From: Pseudomonas putida
Lineage (GTDB): Bacteria > Pseudomonadota > Gammaproteobacteria > Pseudomonadales > Pseudomonadaceae
Assembly (NCBI RefSeq): GCF_009883635.2
Contig: NZ_CP026115.2
Span: 4,774,001 to 4,838,000, forward strand
Reading direction: 5' to 3'
Length of the DNA stretch: 64,000 nt
In this document: positions 48,978 through 62,335 of the stretch, piece after piece
Numbering within the stretch: the stretch's first letter is position 1
Layout: each line of letters opens with the position of its first letter
Made by a program: the position numbers and the translations under genes
The notes under the pieces: model-generated
Told to the model about the DNA's origin: nothing
The model's input: only the letters and a program-made list of their open reading frames with translations
Database searches by the model: none

Positions 48978-49011
48978 GTATTGCAGTGTATCTGGCCTGG
49001 GTAGAGATACA
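48978..49011. promoter_or_regulatory. Operator candidate in the two-component/DUF2790 divergent promoter
   Basis: GTATTGCAGTGTATC at 48978-48992 is followed by an inverted repeat TGTATCT (48987-48993), 11 bases, AGATACA (49005-49011). It is centred between divergent transcripts. The TGTAT elements at 48977 and 48987 are ten bases apart, as seen in OmpR-family sites. Confidence 0.5.
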
Positions 49012-49128
49012 GGAGGAAGCAGATCACAGCATGCGGCGACACATGCGAGATACCTGGCGGACGTGAAATGGCTCTCGACCGGGGAGCACAGATCCCCACC
49101 CCTGAAAGTGATGCCAAGGAGAGATGCC

Positions 49129-49404
49129 ATGAACTTCAAGACTATCGCCAGCGCCAGCCTGTTCGCCGTGCTCAGCCTCGGTGCCGTTGCCGCCAATGCC
49201 AGCTCCACCTCGATGAACGACGCCAGCGTCATGCAGTACCGCTATGGCGACCATCTGGATGTGAAGAAAGTCCTGTCGGTGAAAGATGACCAGAGCAATG
49301 CCTGCGGCCCGGTCAAGACGCGCATGGACTACCTTGACTCCAAAGGCCAGCGTGAGAGCGTCGAATACCGTACCTACGCCACGAGCGGTTGCCATGACAA
49401 CTGA
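49129..49404 (+). CDS. DUF2790 small periplasmic protein
   Basis: 91 residues from ATG 49129 with AAGGAG before it. Signal peptide (IASASLFAVLSLGAVAANAS), then YRYGDHLDVKKVLSVKDDQS, CGPVKTRMDYLDSKGQRESV and a terminal TSGCHDN; the two Cys may form a disulfide. DUF2790 proteins are common in Pseudomonas and several are copper-induced. The stop overlaps the next gene by 11 bases. Confidence 0.88.
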   Translation: MNFKTIASASLFAVLSLGAVAANASSTSMNDASVMQYRYGDHLDVKKVLSVKDDQSNACGPVKTRMDYLDSKGQRESVEYRTYATSGCHDN

Positions 49405-49933
49405 TCGCCGGCTGCTGTTGAAAGTGGGGGGCGTGGCCTTGGCGCTGGTTGGTCTTGGCCTCGCGGGTGGGCAACTGATGGCTCGCGATAACTACGGCGC
49501 CATGCCGTCACTGGCTGGCGCCAGCCAATGGCTCAATTCACCGCCATTGGACGCCCCGGCGCTCAAGGGCAAGGTGGTGCTGGTGGACTTCTGGACCTGG
49601 GACTGCATCAACTGCCAGCGCAGCCTGCCGCACGTCAACGATTGGGCGCGGCGCTATGCCGACCAGGGTTTGGTGGTGGTCGGGGTGCATACCCCGGAGT
49701 ACGACTACGAGCACGATGTGGGGCAATTGAAGAGCAAGGTGGCCAGCCTGGGTATCGCGTATCCGGTGGCGGTGGATAACGATTATCAGGTGTGGAATGC
49801 CTGGGGTAACCAGTTCTGGCCGGCGCATTACTTTGTCGATCGGCAAGGGCAAGTGCGGCATGTGCACTTTGGTGAAGGTGATTATGCCGGGCAGGAGAAA
49901 GTCATACAGGCGCTGCTGGATGAAAAAGGGTAA
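49394..49933 (+). CDS. Thioredoxin-like thiol-disulfide protein (DipZ C-domain type)
   Basis: 179 residues. N-terminal membrane anchor or Tat-like signal (MTTDRRLLLKVGGVALALVG). The redox site is WTWDCINCQRSLPH (Cys71, Cys74), and FWTWDCINC is typical of the TlpA/DipZ-type family. WPAHYFVDRQGQVRHVHFGE carries the cis-Pro region. It overlaps the DUF2790 gene and may keep its Cys pair, or those of other periplasmic proteins, in the right state. A REP hairpin follows. Confidence 0.88.
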   Translation: MTTDRRLLLKVGGVALALVGLGLAGGQLMARDNYGAMPSLAGASQWLNSPPLDAPALKGKVVLVDFWTWDCINCQRSLPHVNDWARRYADQGLVVVGVHTPEYDYEHDVGQLKSKVASLGIAYPVAVDNDYQVWNAWGNQFWPAHYFVDRQGQVRHVHFGEGDYAGQEKVIQALLDEKG

Positions 49934-49943
49934 ACCTGTGCTG

Positions 49944-49972
49944 GCCTCTTCGCGGGCTTGCCCGCGAAGAAG
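49944..49972. repeat. REP-type hairpin after the thioredoxin-like gene
   Basis: CTTCGCGGGC, TT, GCCCGCGAAG (10-bp perfect arms, 48-69 of the 499xx range) with GGCCT on the left. It is the P. putida REP core and may also serve as terminator for the two convergent genes. Confidence 0.8.
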
Positions 49973-49985
49973 GCGGTGCGGTCTG

Positions 49986-50834
49986 TCAGGAGAAGCTGGA
50001 AAAGTGCGCCTGCATCCGCTCGGCATCCGCCTGTTTGCCACTGAACAGCTCGAACGCCTTCACTGCCTGGAACACCGCCATGTTGCTGCCATCCAGCGTG
50101 CGGCAACCCAGCGCCCGTGCCGCTTTCAGCAGTTCGGTCTCCAACGGGAAATAAATGATTTCAGCCACCCACAAGCGCGGGTGCAACAGCGCCACGGGCA
50201 GGGGTGTGCCGGGCAACTTGGCCATGCCCACCGGCGTGGTATTGACCAGGCCATCGGCCTTGGCCACCTCGACCGCCAGGTCCGTTCCCAGCACCGCCCG
50301 GCCTGCGCCGAAATGGCCATTGAGGTTGTCGACCAGCGCCTGGGCGCGCGCCGCATCCACCTCGAACAGCACCAGTTGCTCGACGCCTTCGCTCAGCAAT
50401 GCATGGGCCACCGCCGAGCCAGCGCCGCCAGCGCCCATCTGCACCACACGCCGACGCGACACATCCGGCAGGCCACGGCGCAGGCCTTCGGCGAAGCCAA
50501 GGCAGTCGGTGTTGTGGCCGACCCGCTTGCCATCCTTGAGCACCACGGTGTTCACCGCGCCAATGCCGCGCGCCTCGTCTGACAGCTCATCGAGCAGTGG
50601 CAGGATTGCCTGCTTGAACGGGTAGGTGATGTTGAGCCCGGTAAAACCGGTGTGCTGGGCGGCATCGAGCAGCTGCGCCAGGGCGCTGTCCTCAAGCTGG
50701 AGCTGGTCGGCATCGATCAGGCGATAGAGGTAGCGCAGGTGCTGGGCGTCACCTTCATGCTCGTGCAGGGCAGGGGTACGCGACAGCTGGATGCCACGCC
50801 CGATCAGGCCGGCAAGGATGGCGGGCTGGCTCAT
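49986..50834 (-). CDS. aroE: Shikimate dehydrogenase (second-copy, AroE/YdiB type)
   Basis: 282 residues. Substrate site [20 protein letters not shown] and the catalytic Lys in [22 protein letters not shown](P) fold with [20 protein letters not shown]; also [13 protein letters not shown]. It reduces 3-dehydroshikimate or oxidises shikimate/quinate. It overlaps aroQ as ATGA, so the pair may work in quinate/shikimate degradation rather than in housekeeping aromatic synthesis; this is inferred from the pairing. Confidence 0.9.
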   Translation of the reverse strand: MSQPAILAGLIGRGIQLSRTPALHEHEGDAQHLRYLYRLIDADQLQLEDSALAQLLDAAQHTGFTGLNITYPFKQAILPLLDELSDEARGIGAVNTVVLKDGKRVGHNTDCLGFAEGLRRGLPDVSRRRVVQMGAGGAGSAVAHALLSEGVEQLVLFEVDAARAQALVDNLNGHFGAGRAVLGTDLAVEVAKADGLVNTTPVGMAKLPGTPLPVALLHPRLWVAEIIYFPLETELLKAARALGCRTLDGSNMAVFQAVKAFELFSGKQADAERMQAHFSSFS

Positions 50835-51280
50835 GCGCGCGGCTCCTGGAACAGCTCGGCAAAGTGGCTCAGGGCCATGCGGTAGCCGTGGCTGCCCAGG
50901 CCGCAGATCACGCCAACGGCAATCGACGAGACGAACGACAGGTGTCGGAACGGCTCGCGCTTGTGCACGTTGGACAGGTGGACTTCGATGACCGGCAGTT
51001 CGCTGGCGACCAGGGCGTCACGGATGGCTACGGAGGTGTGGGTCCAGGCGCCGGGGTTGATCACGATACCGGCGCAGCGACCGCGGGCGGCGTGGATCCA
51101 GTCGATCAGTTCACCTTCGTGGTTGGTCTGGCGGAATTCGATTTCCAGGCCGTGGGCATGGGCCGTGGCGGCGCAACCCTGGGCCAGGTCGGCGAGGGTT
51201 TCGTGGCCATACTGGGTGGGCTCACGGGTCCCCAGCATGTTCAGGTTGGGGCCGTTGAGCACGAGAATAAGGGGCTTCAT
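50831..51280 (-). CDS. aroQ: Type II 3-dehydroquinate dehydratase
   Basis: 149 residues from ATG 51280 (an ATG at 51289 is also possible). [20 protein letters not shown] with the catalytic Arg/Tyr loop (TREPTQYG), [20 protein letters not shown] and [17 protein letters not shown] with the catalytic His. It forms dodecamers and interconverts 3-dehydroquinate and 3-dehydroshikimate. First gene of the aroQ-aroE unit. Confidence 0.95.
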   Translation of the reverse strand: MKPLILVLNGPNLNMLGTREPTQYGHETLADLAQGCAATAHAHGLEIEFRQTNHEGELIDWIHAARGRCAGIVINPGAWTHTSVAIRDALVASELPVIEVHLSNVHKREPFRHLSFVSSIAVGVICGLGSHGYRMALSHFAELFQEPRA

Positions 51281-51408
51281 GGCGAGCATCGCTTTGTTGT
51301 TGTTGAATACCTCTATGTTTGTACCGGGTGGTTAATTTCGTCAATTGGATCAGGTGTCGCAGCCAGGCAAAGTGGGCGATTATCGGACTTGTTCAGGCAG
51401 CTCGCAGG

Positions 51409-51424
51409 ATTACGGAATTGTAAT
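51409..51424. promoter_or_regulatory. ATTAC-N6-GTAAT palindrome upstream of czcC
   Basis: ATTACGGAATTGTAAT, a dyad 74 bases before the czcC start. Heavy-metal two-component regulators bind AT-rich dyads of this size. The 217-base gap between aroQ and czcC holds nothing else I can name. Confidence 0.45.
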
Positions 51425-51497
51425 GTTCGCGCCACCGCCTCGATAACCAGCCCTCCTTACAGTCCCTCGCCAATGCTTGCCGACGAGGACTTCCTAA

Positions 51498-52743
51498 GTG
51501 CCCACCCCCCGCAAGATCGCCTTGCTCAGCCTGTTGCTGGCCGCCACTGCCAGCGCCCAGGCCGGGCCAGGCATGAGCCTGCCCGAGGCGCTGAGCGCCG
51601 CCTTCGCCAACAACCCTGAACTGGCCGCTGCCGGTCGCGAAATCGGTATCGCCGAGGGCGAGCGGCGCCAGGCCGCGTTGATCCCCAACCCTGAACTGGC
51701 CTGGGAAATGGAGGACACCCGCCGCGATACCAGCACCAGTACCGTCACCCTCAGCCAGCCACTGGAGCTGGGCGGCAAGCGCGGTGCGCGCATCGCGGTG
51801 GCCGGTGCCGGCCAGGCCATTGCCCAACTGGGCCTCGAACGCCAGCGCAATGGCCTGCGCGCCGAGGTGGTCCAGGCGTATCACGCCGCTCTGCGCGCGC
51901 AGACTGCCGTGGAACTGGCGCAGCAGTCGCAGGCGCTGACCGAGCGTGGTCTGCGGGTGGTACAGGGCCGGGTCACGGCCGGCCAGTCGTCACCGGTGGA
52001 AGCCACCCGCGCCCAAGTGCAACTGGCCCAGGCCCAGGCCGAGGTGCGCCGCGCCGAAACCCAGCGCACGGTGGCCTACCAGGCCTTGGCGCGTTTGACC
52101 GGCAGCCCGCTTGCGACCTTCGACACGCTGTCGGCGGCCAGCCTGTCACCTGGCGTTGCACCTTCAGCCGATGCCTTGCTCGGCCAGGTCGAGCGCACCG
52201 CCGAGTGGCGCCTGGCAGCCGCTCAGGTAGAGCGCGGCGAAGCGTCGCTGGGCTCGGAAAAGGCCCTGCGCATTCCCAATCTCACTGTCAGCGTCGGCAG
52301 CCAGTACAGCCGCGAGGACCGCGAGCGGGTCAACGTGGTCGGGCTGTCGATACCCTTGCCGTTGTTCGACCGTAACCAGGGCAACGTGCTGGCCGCCGCA
52401 CGCCGCGCCGACCAGGCCCGTGACCTGCGCAACGCGGTCGAACTGCGCCTGCGCAGCGAAACCCGCAGCGCCGTCGATCAGTGGCGCACGGCGATGCAGG
52501 AGGTGCAGGCCTACGACCGCACCATCCTGCCGTCGGCGCAGCAGGCCGTGGACACCGCCACCCGCGGCTTCGAGATGGGCAAGTTCGCCTTCCTCGACGT
52601 GCTCGATGCCCAGCGCACCTTGATCGACGCGCGCGGGCTGTACCTGGAGGCCTTGGCCGCGGCAACCGATGCCCGGGCACAGGTCGAGCGGATCTACGGC
52701 GACCTTGATGGTTTGAGCAAAAATTCGAGCAGCAGGAGCAACA

Positions 52744-52751
<8 letters not shown>
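51498..52751 (+). CDS. czcC: Heavy-metal efflux outer-membrane protein CzcC
   Basis: 417 residues from GTG 51498 (GAGGAC upstream), with a signal peptide (IALLSLLLAATASAQAGPGM). TolC-type: two repeats of coiled-coil helices (VELAQQSQALTERGLRVVQG, NAVELRLRSETRSAVDQWRT) and beta strands (LTVSVGSQYSREDRERVNVV). It forms the outer-membrane channel for CzcBA export of Zn, Cd or Co. Overlap of 8 bases with czcB. Confidence 0.92.
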
Positions 52752-57109
<4,358 letters not shown>

Positions 57110-57116
57110 CATCGCC

Positions 57117-57237
57117 GGGGCCGCTTCGCGGCCCTTTCGCCGGCAAGCGCGGCTCCTACAGGTACAGCATCTGCCTCAAGCATGGCGCTGTACCTGTGGG
57201 AGCCGCGCTTGCCGGCGATGGGCTGCAAAGCAGCCCC
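57117..57237. repeat. Composite REP element (BIME-like) between czcA and MHS gene
   Basis: Two 30-base arms (57138-57167 and 57188-57217; core CGCCGGCAAGCGCGGCTCC) form a near-perfect inverted pair. Each is flanked by its own small hairpin (GGGCCGCTTCGCGGCCC on the left, GGGCTGCAAAGCAGCCC on the right). This is the layout of paired REPs and probably stops both convergent transcripts. Confidence 0.8.
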
Positions 57238-57244
57238 AGGGGTC

Positions 57245-58579
57245 TCAGCTCGAAGCGCGGACTGCCGGGCTCACATCAACCCCAGCTTCATCATGCAACG
57301 ATATCCGCGATGTCTCCGGCAACGCCAACCCGCCCACAAGCGCCACCAGCGCAATCACTACCAGGTAGAACGCCGGCGCCAGGCTGCTGCCGGTCTGCCC
57401 GATCAACCAGGTCGCTACCAGCGGCGCAGTACCGCCAAACAAGGTGTAGGCCACGTTGTAGGTGATCGCCGAAGCGGTATAGCGGGTACGGGTCGGGAAG
57501 CTTTCCGACAGCAACGCCGCCGTCACCACGCCACTGCACAGAGCTCCCACCGCCAGCAGGATCACCCCCAGCAGCGCCCCCGACATCGACCCGGAGCTGG
57601 CCAGCCAGTAAGCGGGGAACACGCAAACCATCACCCACAGGCAGGTGAAGCCAATGGTCTTGCGCCGCCCGACCCGGTCCGAAAAGGCTCCGGCCAGCGG
57701 GCAGCCAACGGCCGCGAACAGCAACGCCACGGTGGTCACCAGCAACGACTGCGCCCGGGTCAGGTTGCCGACCAGTTGCAGGTAGGTGGCGAAGTAAGTG
57801 GTGAACATGTAGAACGACAGCGCTGTCAGCGAGATGAACATGCCCAGGTTGCGAATCGCCCGGCCGTGGTGGCGCAGGGTCTCCTTGAGCGGCGAATGTT
57901 CATGCTCCTTGCCTTGGGCGACGGCCTCGCGAAATGCCGGGGTTTCCTCCATGCGCCAGCGCAGGTACAAGCCCACCAGCCCCAGCGGCGCGGCCACCAG
58001 GAACGGAATGCGCCAGCCCCAGGCCGCCATGGCCTCGGCCGACAGGCTGGCCTCCAGGCCATAGGCGATCACCGCCGCACAGGCAAAGGCGGAGAAGGTC
58101 GAGACCGGCACGAAGCTGCCATAGAACGCACGCTTGTTCCGTGGCGCATGTTCCATCAAGTAGGCGCAGGCGCCGGCGTATTCACCACCGGCGGAGAAGC
58201 CCTGCAGGCAGCGCGCCAGGGTCAGCAGCACCGGAGCGGCAAGGCCGATGCTGGCATAGGTCGGCAGCAGGCCGATCAAGGTGGTGGAGCCGGCCATCAG
58301 CAGGATGGTCAGCGACAGGATGCGCTTGCGCCCCAGGCGGTCGCCGAGTGCGCCGAACACGATGCCGCCGAGCGGGCGCAAGGCGAAGGCCACGGCAAAC
58401 ACGGCGAAGGTCTTGAGCAGGGCGACGCTGGCATCTTCGCTGGCGAAGAATTGGCTGGCGATCAGCGTGGCGAGGAAGCCATAGACGGCGAAGTCGAACC
58501 ATTCGACGAAGTTGCCGATGGCCGAGGCGGCGATGACCCTGCGCAGAGTGGCGGGGGATACCTCATGCGATGCAGACAT
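57245..58579 (-). CDS. MFS transporter, metabolite:H+ symporter (MHS) family
   Basis: 444 residues. RRVIAASAIGNFVEWFDFAV is the MHS N-terminus; FALRPLGGIVFGALGDRLGR is the signature loop; RCLQGFSAGGEYAGACAYLM is the TM4-5 motif. Relatives (KgtP, ProP, ShiA, citrate/dicarboxylate) import organic acids or osmolytes. The substrate is not readable. Confidence 0.9.
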   Translation of the reverse strand: MSASHEVSPATLRRVIAASAIGNFVEWFDFAVYGFLATLIASQFFASEDASVALLKTFAVFAVAFALRPLGGIVFGALGDRLGRKRILSLTILLMAGSTTLIGLLPTYASIGLAAPVLLTLARCLQGFSAGGEYAGACAYLMEHAPRNKRAFYGSFVPVSTFSAFACAAVIAYGLEASLSAEAMAAWGWRIPFLVAAPLGLVGLYLRWRMEETPAFREAVAQGKEHEHSPLKETLRHHGRAIRNLGMFISLTALSFYMFTTYFATYLQLVGNLTRAQSLLVTTVALLFAAVGCPLAGAFSDRVGRRKTIGFTCLWVMVCVFPAYWLASSGSMSGALLGVILLAVGALCSGVVTAALLSESFPTRTRYTASAITYNVAYTLFGGTAPLVATWLIGQTGSSLAPAFYLVVIALVALVGGLALPETSRISLHDEAGVDVSPAVRASS

Positions 58580-58727
58580 ACGGAAGCTCTCCGGTTTCCA
58601 TAGGCAGCCTGGATGAATGTGGCGCGCTCAGGCGCGCCATCGTTGTTATCAGGGCCAGTAGACCGAGGAGCGCGGTGGGGCGCTTCGTTCAGGGCGACAT
58701 CGGGATATCTGTTTCGACCGCAGGCGG

Positions 58728-59522
58728 TTATTGCCGGCCGACTCGCCACGGCGCGTACTCCAGCTCGCTGTAGCCCTTGGCCACGCCGTGCATGTCTGCC
58801 GAAAAGCCCGGCAGGCGGCTCAGGTCCATGGCCAGGCAACGGCTGTTGAGCTGCGCCTGCAACTTGCCGTCGAGGCGAAAATCGTTGGGCCGCAGCGGGT
58901 GCGGGTAGATCTGCACCAGGCAGTCTTCGACCTTGCCTTGCGCGTTGGCCTGATAGTACACCGAGACCCTGCCGATGCTGTTCACCGGCTGGTCGCGCAG
59001 CAGGTGCTGCCAAAAGTACTCGCGTTGCGCGTTGGCCTGGCGCCGCGGCGTACCGGGTGCCTGTGTGGCCGCCGGCAGCAGCACGAACATCGGTGCGCGT
59101 ACCTCCACGGTACCATCGACTTCACGTAGCCCATCGGGTACCACAGGGTAGATGGTCTTCCAGCACTGCGCCTCGACCAGGCTGGCCAGTGACTTGAAGT
59201 CCGAGCGCTTCACGTCGGCGGGTAGTTGCATCTCGTACTTGAGCGGGGCCTTGCTGGCCTTGCAACTGGTAGGTGCAGAATACCGGTCGAGGAAGACCGT
59301 CAGCATAACCACACCGACCTGCTTGTCGGTGTCTGCTGTGGCGATGCCGAGTTTCAAGGCCTGCTGCATGTCGCTTACAAAGGTTTGACGGACCTGTGGA
59401 TCCACTGCAGGAGCGACACGGCTTTGGCAGCCAGTCAACAGGAACATGGCTACAGCCAAAAGAGCGAGAGAAGGCGATTTCAACAAAGGGGCGTCCTTGA
59501 GTTGCCTGAGCCGGTGCTTCAT
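58728..59522 (-). CDS. Lipoprotein of unknown function
   Basis: 264 residues from ATG 59522; ATG 59546 is less likely. Lipoprotein signal SLALLAVAMFLLTGCQSR. The mature part has two Cys-containing segments (PTSCKASKAPLKYEMQLPAD, NSRCLAMDLSRLPGFSAD) and a strand VGVVMLTVFLDRYSAP. No known family seen. It is between the MHS and receptor genes and may be on its own transcript. Confidence 0.7.
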   Translation of the reverse strand: MKHRLRQLKDAPLLKSPSLALLAVAMFLLTGCQSRVAPAVDPQVRQTFVSDMQQALKLGIATADTDKQVGVVMLTVFLDRYSAPTSCKASKAPLKYEMQLPADVKRSDFKSLASLVEAQCWKTIYPVVPDGLREVDGTVEVRAPMFVLLPAATQAPGTPRRQANAQREYFWQHLLRDQPVNSIGRVSVYYQANAQGKVEDCLVQIYPHPLRPNDFRLDGKLQAQLNSRCLAMDLSRLPGFSADMHGVAKGYSELEYAPWRVGRQ

Positions 59523-59602
59523 GTGCCGGCGTGGATGAGGTTGCACATTATCACTGATGCCGGACTAGGACTTGAGACGCAAGTGAGGTAGGAAATTTCT
59601 TA

Positions 59603-59636
59603 AAGTCTATGCCGGCTCGATAGCCGGCATAGACTT
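59603..59636 (-). terminator. Terminator of the TonB-receptor gene
   Basis: A 15-bp perfect stem AAGTCTATGCCGGCT and AGCCGGCATAGACTT with a CGAT loop, right after the receptor stop; on the minus strand it is followed by TAAGAAATTT. Confidence 0.85.
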
Positions 59637-59641
59637 GAGCG

Positions 59642-61792
59642 TCAGAAGCGCATGTCCACCGCCACCTCGAACGTGCGCGGTGCCCCCATGTAGTACTGCA
59701 GCCCATAGGCCTGCTTGGCATACACCTCGTCGGTCAGGTTGCGCACCCGCCCGGTGATCGTGGTGTGTTCATCCAGCCGATAGCGGGCAAAGGTGCCGAA
59801 CAAGGTATAGGCAGGCGCCTTGAGGGTGTTGGCGTTGTCGGCGTACACCGAACCTACATAGCGCGCATCCACCCCCGCCGCCCAGGCCGAGGTGAAGCTG
59901 TAGGTCAGCCACAGGTTGGCGACATTGGCCGGCACGTTGACCGGGGCATTGCCCTTGCGCGATACCGACACGCCGTTGACCGCTTCGTTGAATTCATCGT
60001 ACTGCGCGTCGACATAGGCGTAGTTGCCCTCGGCCAGCAGCTTTGGCGTGACCTGCAGCCGCCCGGACAACTCGACCCCGCGGGAGGTCTGCTGCCCGGC
60101 CTGAACGGTCAGGTTGGGGTTGCTCGAATCGCGCACGGCAAAGTCCTTGCGCACGATCTGGTACAAGGCCACGGTCGCCGCGCCTCGCCCTTCGAGGAAG
60201 TCGAACTTGCTGCCCACTTCCCATTGCTCGCCCTTGGACAGGTCGAAGGTGCCGACGTTGGCGTAGGTGGCCGCTGCCAGCGAACCGGCTGGCAGGTCGG
60301 CGGCGGTGCTGTACTGGGCATAGAGGCTGGCCGACGGCGTCAGTTCGTAGGTCAGGCCGACGCGACCGGACAGCGGTTCCCAGCGCCGCTCGAAGAACGC
60401 TGGCGAGGTCGGTGTCACCGCGCCGTAGTTGGTCACCTCCATGTCCAGGTAGTCGTAACGCAGGGCCGTGAGCAAGGCCAGGCGCTCGGTCAGTTGCAGG
60501 CGGTTTTCGGCGAACACGGCGCGGTTGCTGGTGACATGCCGGCGCTGCTTGGTCAGCCCGGCGTTCACCCCGGGGATGTCGTAGAAACTGCCCGGGTCGA
60601 AGTGGTCCGGGTCGACCACATCGGTCCAGCTCCCGGACGTCGGGTACACGGTCTGGCGCATGTGCGAGTAGTCCAGGCCCAGCGACCACTGGCTGGCCAG
60701 ACCGAACAGCTGGTTGTCGTGGCGCAGTTCGATGCGGTCGCCCAGCACGCTTTGCTCATGGCGCTGCAGGTAAGGGCTGCCACGCTGCACATTGCCGTCG
60801 CCGGTGTAGCTGTAGCGCTCGACGTTACGGTAGTCGCGCTGGGCGCTGTAGTGGTACAGGGTGTTGTGCACGCTGGTGCTGTCGTTGACCTGGTAATCGA
60901 GCATCGAGCGCAGCCAGCGCACCCGCTGCTCGTAGCGGCCATCGGCGACGTTGTAGTTCTCGAAGCGGCGGCTGTTGTCGATCTTCATGGTGCTGCGCCC
61001 CGGCAGGATCGGCGCGCCCCAATAGGGGCTGTCTTCGCGGTCCTCCTGGTATTCCAGCGCCAGGGTGTGGGTCAGGTCGGGCGTCAGGTCGCTGAGTAGG
61101 GAAAACGCCAGGCTGTCGGTCTTGCGCTGGTTACGGTCGATGTAGCCATTGCTGCCGGTGTGGCTGAAATCCAGGCGCATGAAATGGCGGGCATCGGCCG
61201 AGTTGCTGGCCAGTGCCTGGTTGATCCCGAAGGCCACTTCCGAGTCGTCGTAGCTGCCGTAGCGTACGCGCCCATCGATGATCTGCTGGTCGCGGCTGGC
61301 GGTCTTGGTGATGTAGTTGATCGAGCCACCCACGGCGCCTGCGCCATGCAGGAAGGACGATGGCCCGCCGAGCAGCTCGACGCGGTCCAGCACCCAGGCG
61401 TCCACCGGCCGGGTGGCGCTGCTGTAGCCGAGGTTGATGCCGTTGTAGAGCTGGGTCACCTGGTTCTGGGTGAAGCCGCGGTAGCTGACGAAACCGCCAT
61501 AGCCGGGGTTGGCCGATGCGTTCACGCCGGTCATGGCGTTGATCACATCCTGGCTGTCCTTGGCGCCGCGTTCTTCGATGATGCGGCGGTCCGATACGCT
61601 GACCGACGCGGGGGTTTCCCGCGCGGTGAGGCCAAGGCGCGAGCCGGTGCTGATGGGCACGTCCAGTTGCACACCGGAGGGTGCATCGCGCTCGCCATCG
61701 ATGGTGGTGGCGTTGAGTTCGACGGCGGCATCGTCCGCCCAGGCAAAGGTGCAGGTGCCCATGAGGAGCACCAGGGAGGTATTGCGGAGCAT
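59642..61792 (-). CDS. TonB-dependent siderophore-type receptor
   Basis: 716 residues from ATG 61792. Signal peptide (NTSLVLLMGTCTFAWADDAA), plug with TPASVSVSDRRIIEERGAKD and VELLGGPSSFLHGAGAVGGS, a 22-strand barrel and a terminal Phe (FEVAVDMRF). There is no N-terminal signalling domain, so it is not an ECF-type transducer. Substrate is a siderophore or a metal complex. A DUF2946 gene lies upstream on the same strand; that pairing is also seen with copper-related receptors, so copper is possible. Confidence 0.9.
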   Translation of the reverse strand: MLRNTSLVLLMGTCTFAWADDAAVELNATTIDGERDAPSGVQLDVPISTGSRLGLTARETPASVSVSDRRIIEERGAKDSQDVINAMTGVNASANPGYGGFVSYRGFTQNQVTQLYNGINLGYSSATRPVDAWVLDRVELLGGPSSFLHGAGAVGGSINYITKTASRDQQIIDGRVRYGSYDDSEVAFGINQALASNSADARHFMRLDFSHTGSNGYIDRNQRKTDSLAFSLLSDLTPDLTHTLALEYQEDREDSPYWGAPILPGRSTMKIDNSRRFENYNVADGRYEQRVRWLRSMLDYQVNDSTSVHNTLYHYSAQRDYRNVERYSYTGDGNVQRGSPYLQRHEQSVLGDRIELRHDNQLFGLASQWSLGLDYSHMRQTVYPTSGSWTDVVDPDHFDPGSFYDIPGVNAGLTKQRRHVTSNRAVFAENRLQLTERLALLTALRYDYLDMEVTNYGAVTPTSPAFFERRWEPLSGRVGLTYELTPSASLYAQYSTAADLPAGSLAAATYANVGTFDLSKGEQWEVGSKFDFLEGRGAATVALYQIVRKDFAVRDSSNPNLTVQAGQQTSRGVELSGRLQVTPKLLAEGNYAYVDAQYDEFNEAVNGVSVSRKGNAPVNVPANVANLWLTYSFTSAWAAGVDARYVGSVYADNANTLKAPAYTLFGTFARYRLDEHTTITGRVRNLTDEVYAKQAYGLQYYMGAPRTFEVAVDMRF

Positions 61793-61860
61793 GTTGTTAT
61801 GTCTTCCACGCAAAGGTCATGGCTGACGGCGAGCGCGCAGGCAGGCGCGCCCGGCTGAAG

Positions 61861-62271
61861 TCAGGCGAAATGAGTGATGGCTGCGGGGAGGACGACAGGG
61901 GGAGCGCGGGGGGTGAGAGCAGGGCGTTGGTAACGGGGCGGCGGTTGCGCCCAGCTGCGCACGACGATGGGCGAGGTGGCAGTGGCGTGTGCAGGGCTGA
62001 ACGACCAGCTGCTGCTGGCCAGCGGCACGGCCAGGCCGAACGAGGAGCACACCGGGCAGTCGAGCTGGGCCATGTGCTGGTCGCCACCGGCGCCGTCGAG
62101 GTCGATGGCCACGCCGTGCTCGCTGTTGATCGAGCAGAAGCCACCTTCCAGGCCGGCCAGGCGCAGTCCGCCCATCTGGCCATGGTGCAGGCCACACAGC
62201 AACAGGCTGAACAGGACGCTGGCATAGAGCGTCCAGGCAGTCAGCGTGCGAGTGTGCCGGGTGATTTTCAT
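61861..62271 (-). CDS. DUF2946 protein, upstream of the TonB receptor
   Basis: 136 residues. Signal/TM segment (TAWTLYASVLFSLLLCGLHH); LDCPVCSSFG is the CxxC of the DUF2946 family, and His residues lie before it (HHGQMGG, DQHMAQ). SFSPAHATATSPIVVRSWAQ and the Pro-rich tail are typical. The family stands near copper and heme-related genes. It precedes the receptor gene by about 70 bases. Confidence 0.8.
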   Translation of the reverse strand: MKITRHTRTLTAWTLYASVLFSLLLCGLHHGQMGGLRLAGLEGGFCSINSEHGVAIDLDGAGGDQHMAQLDCPVCSSFGLAVPLASSSWSFSPAHATATSPIVVRSWAQPPPRYQRPALTPRAPPVVLPAAITHFA

Positions 62272-62335
62272 GGCGGCGAATCTATCACCCGGACGAACGG
62301 CAGGGTAGTGCCTGGCTGTGGCGTGTTGTCGCAGT

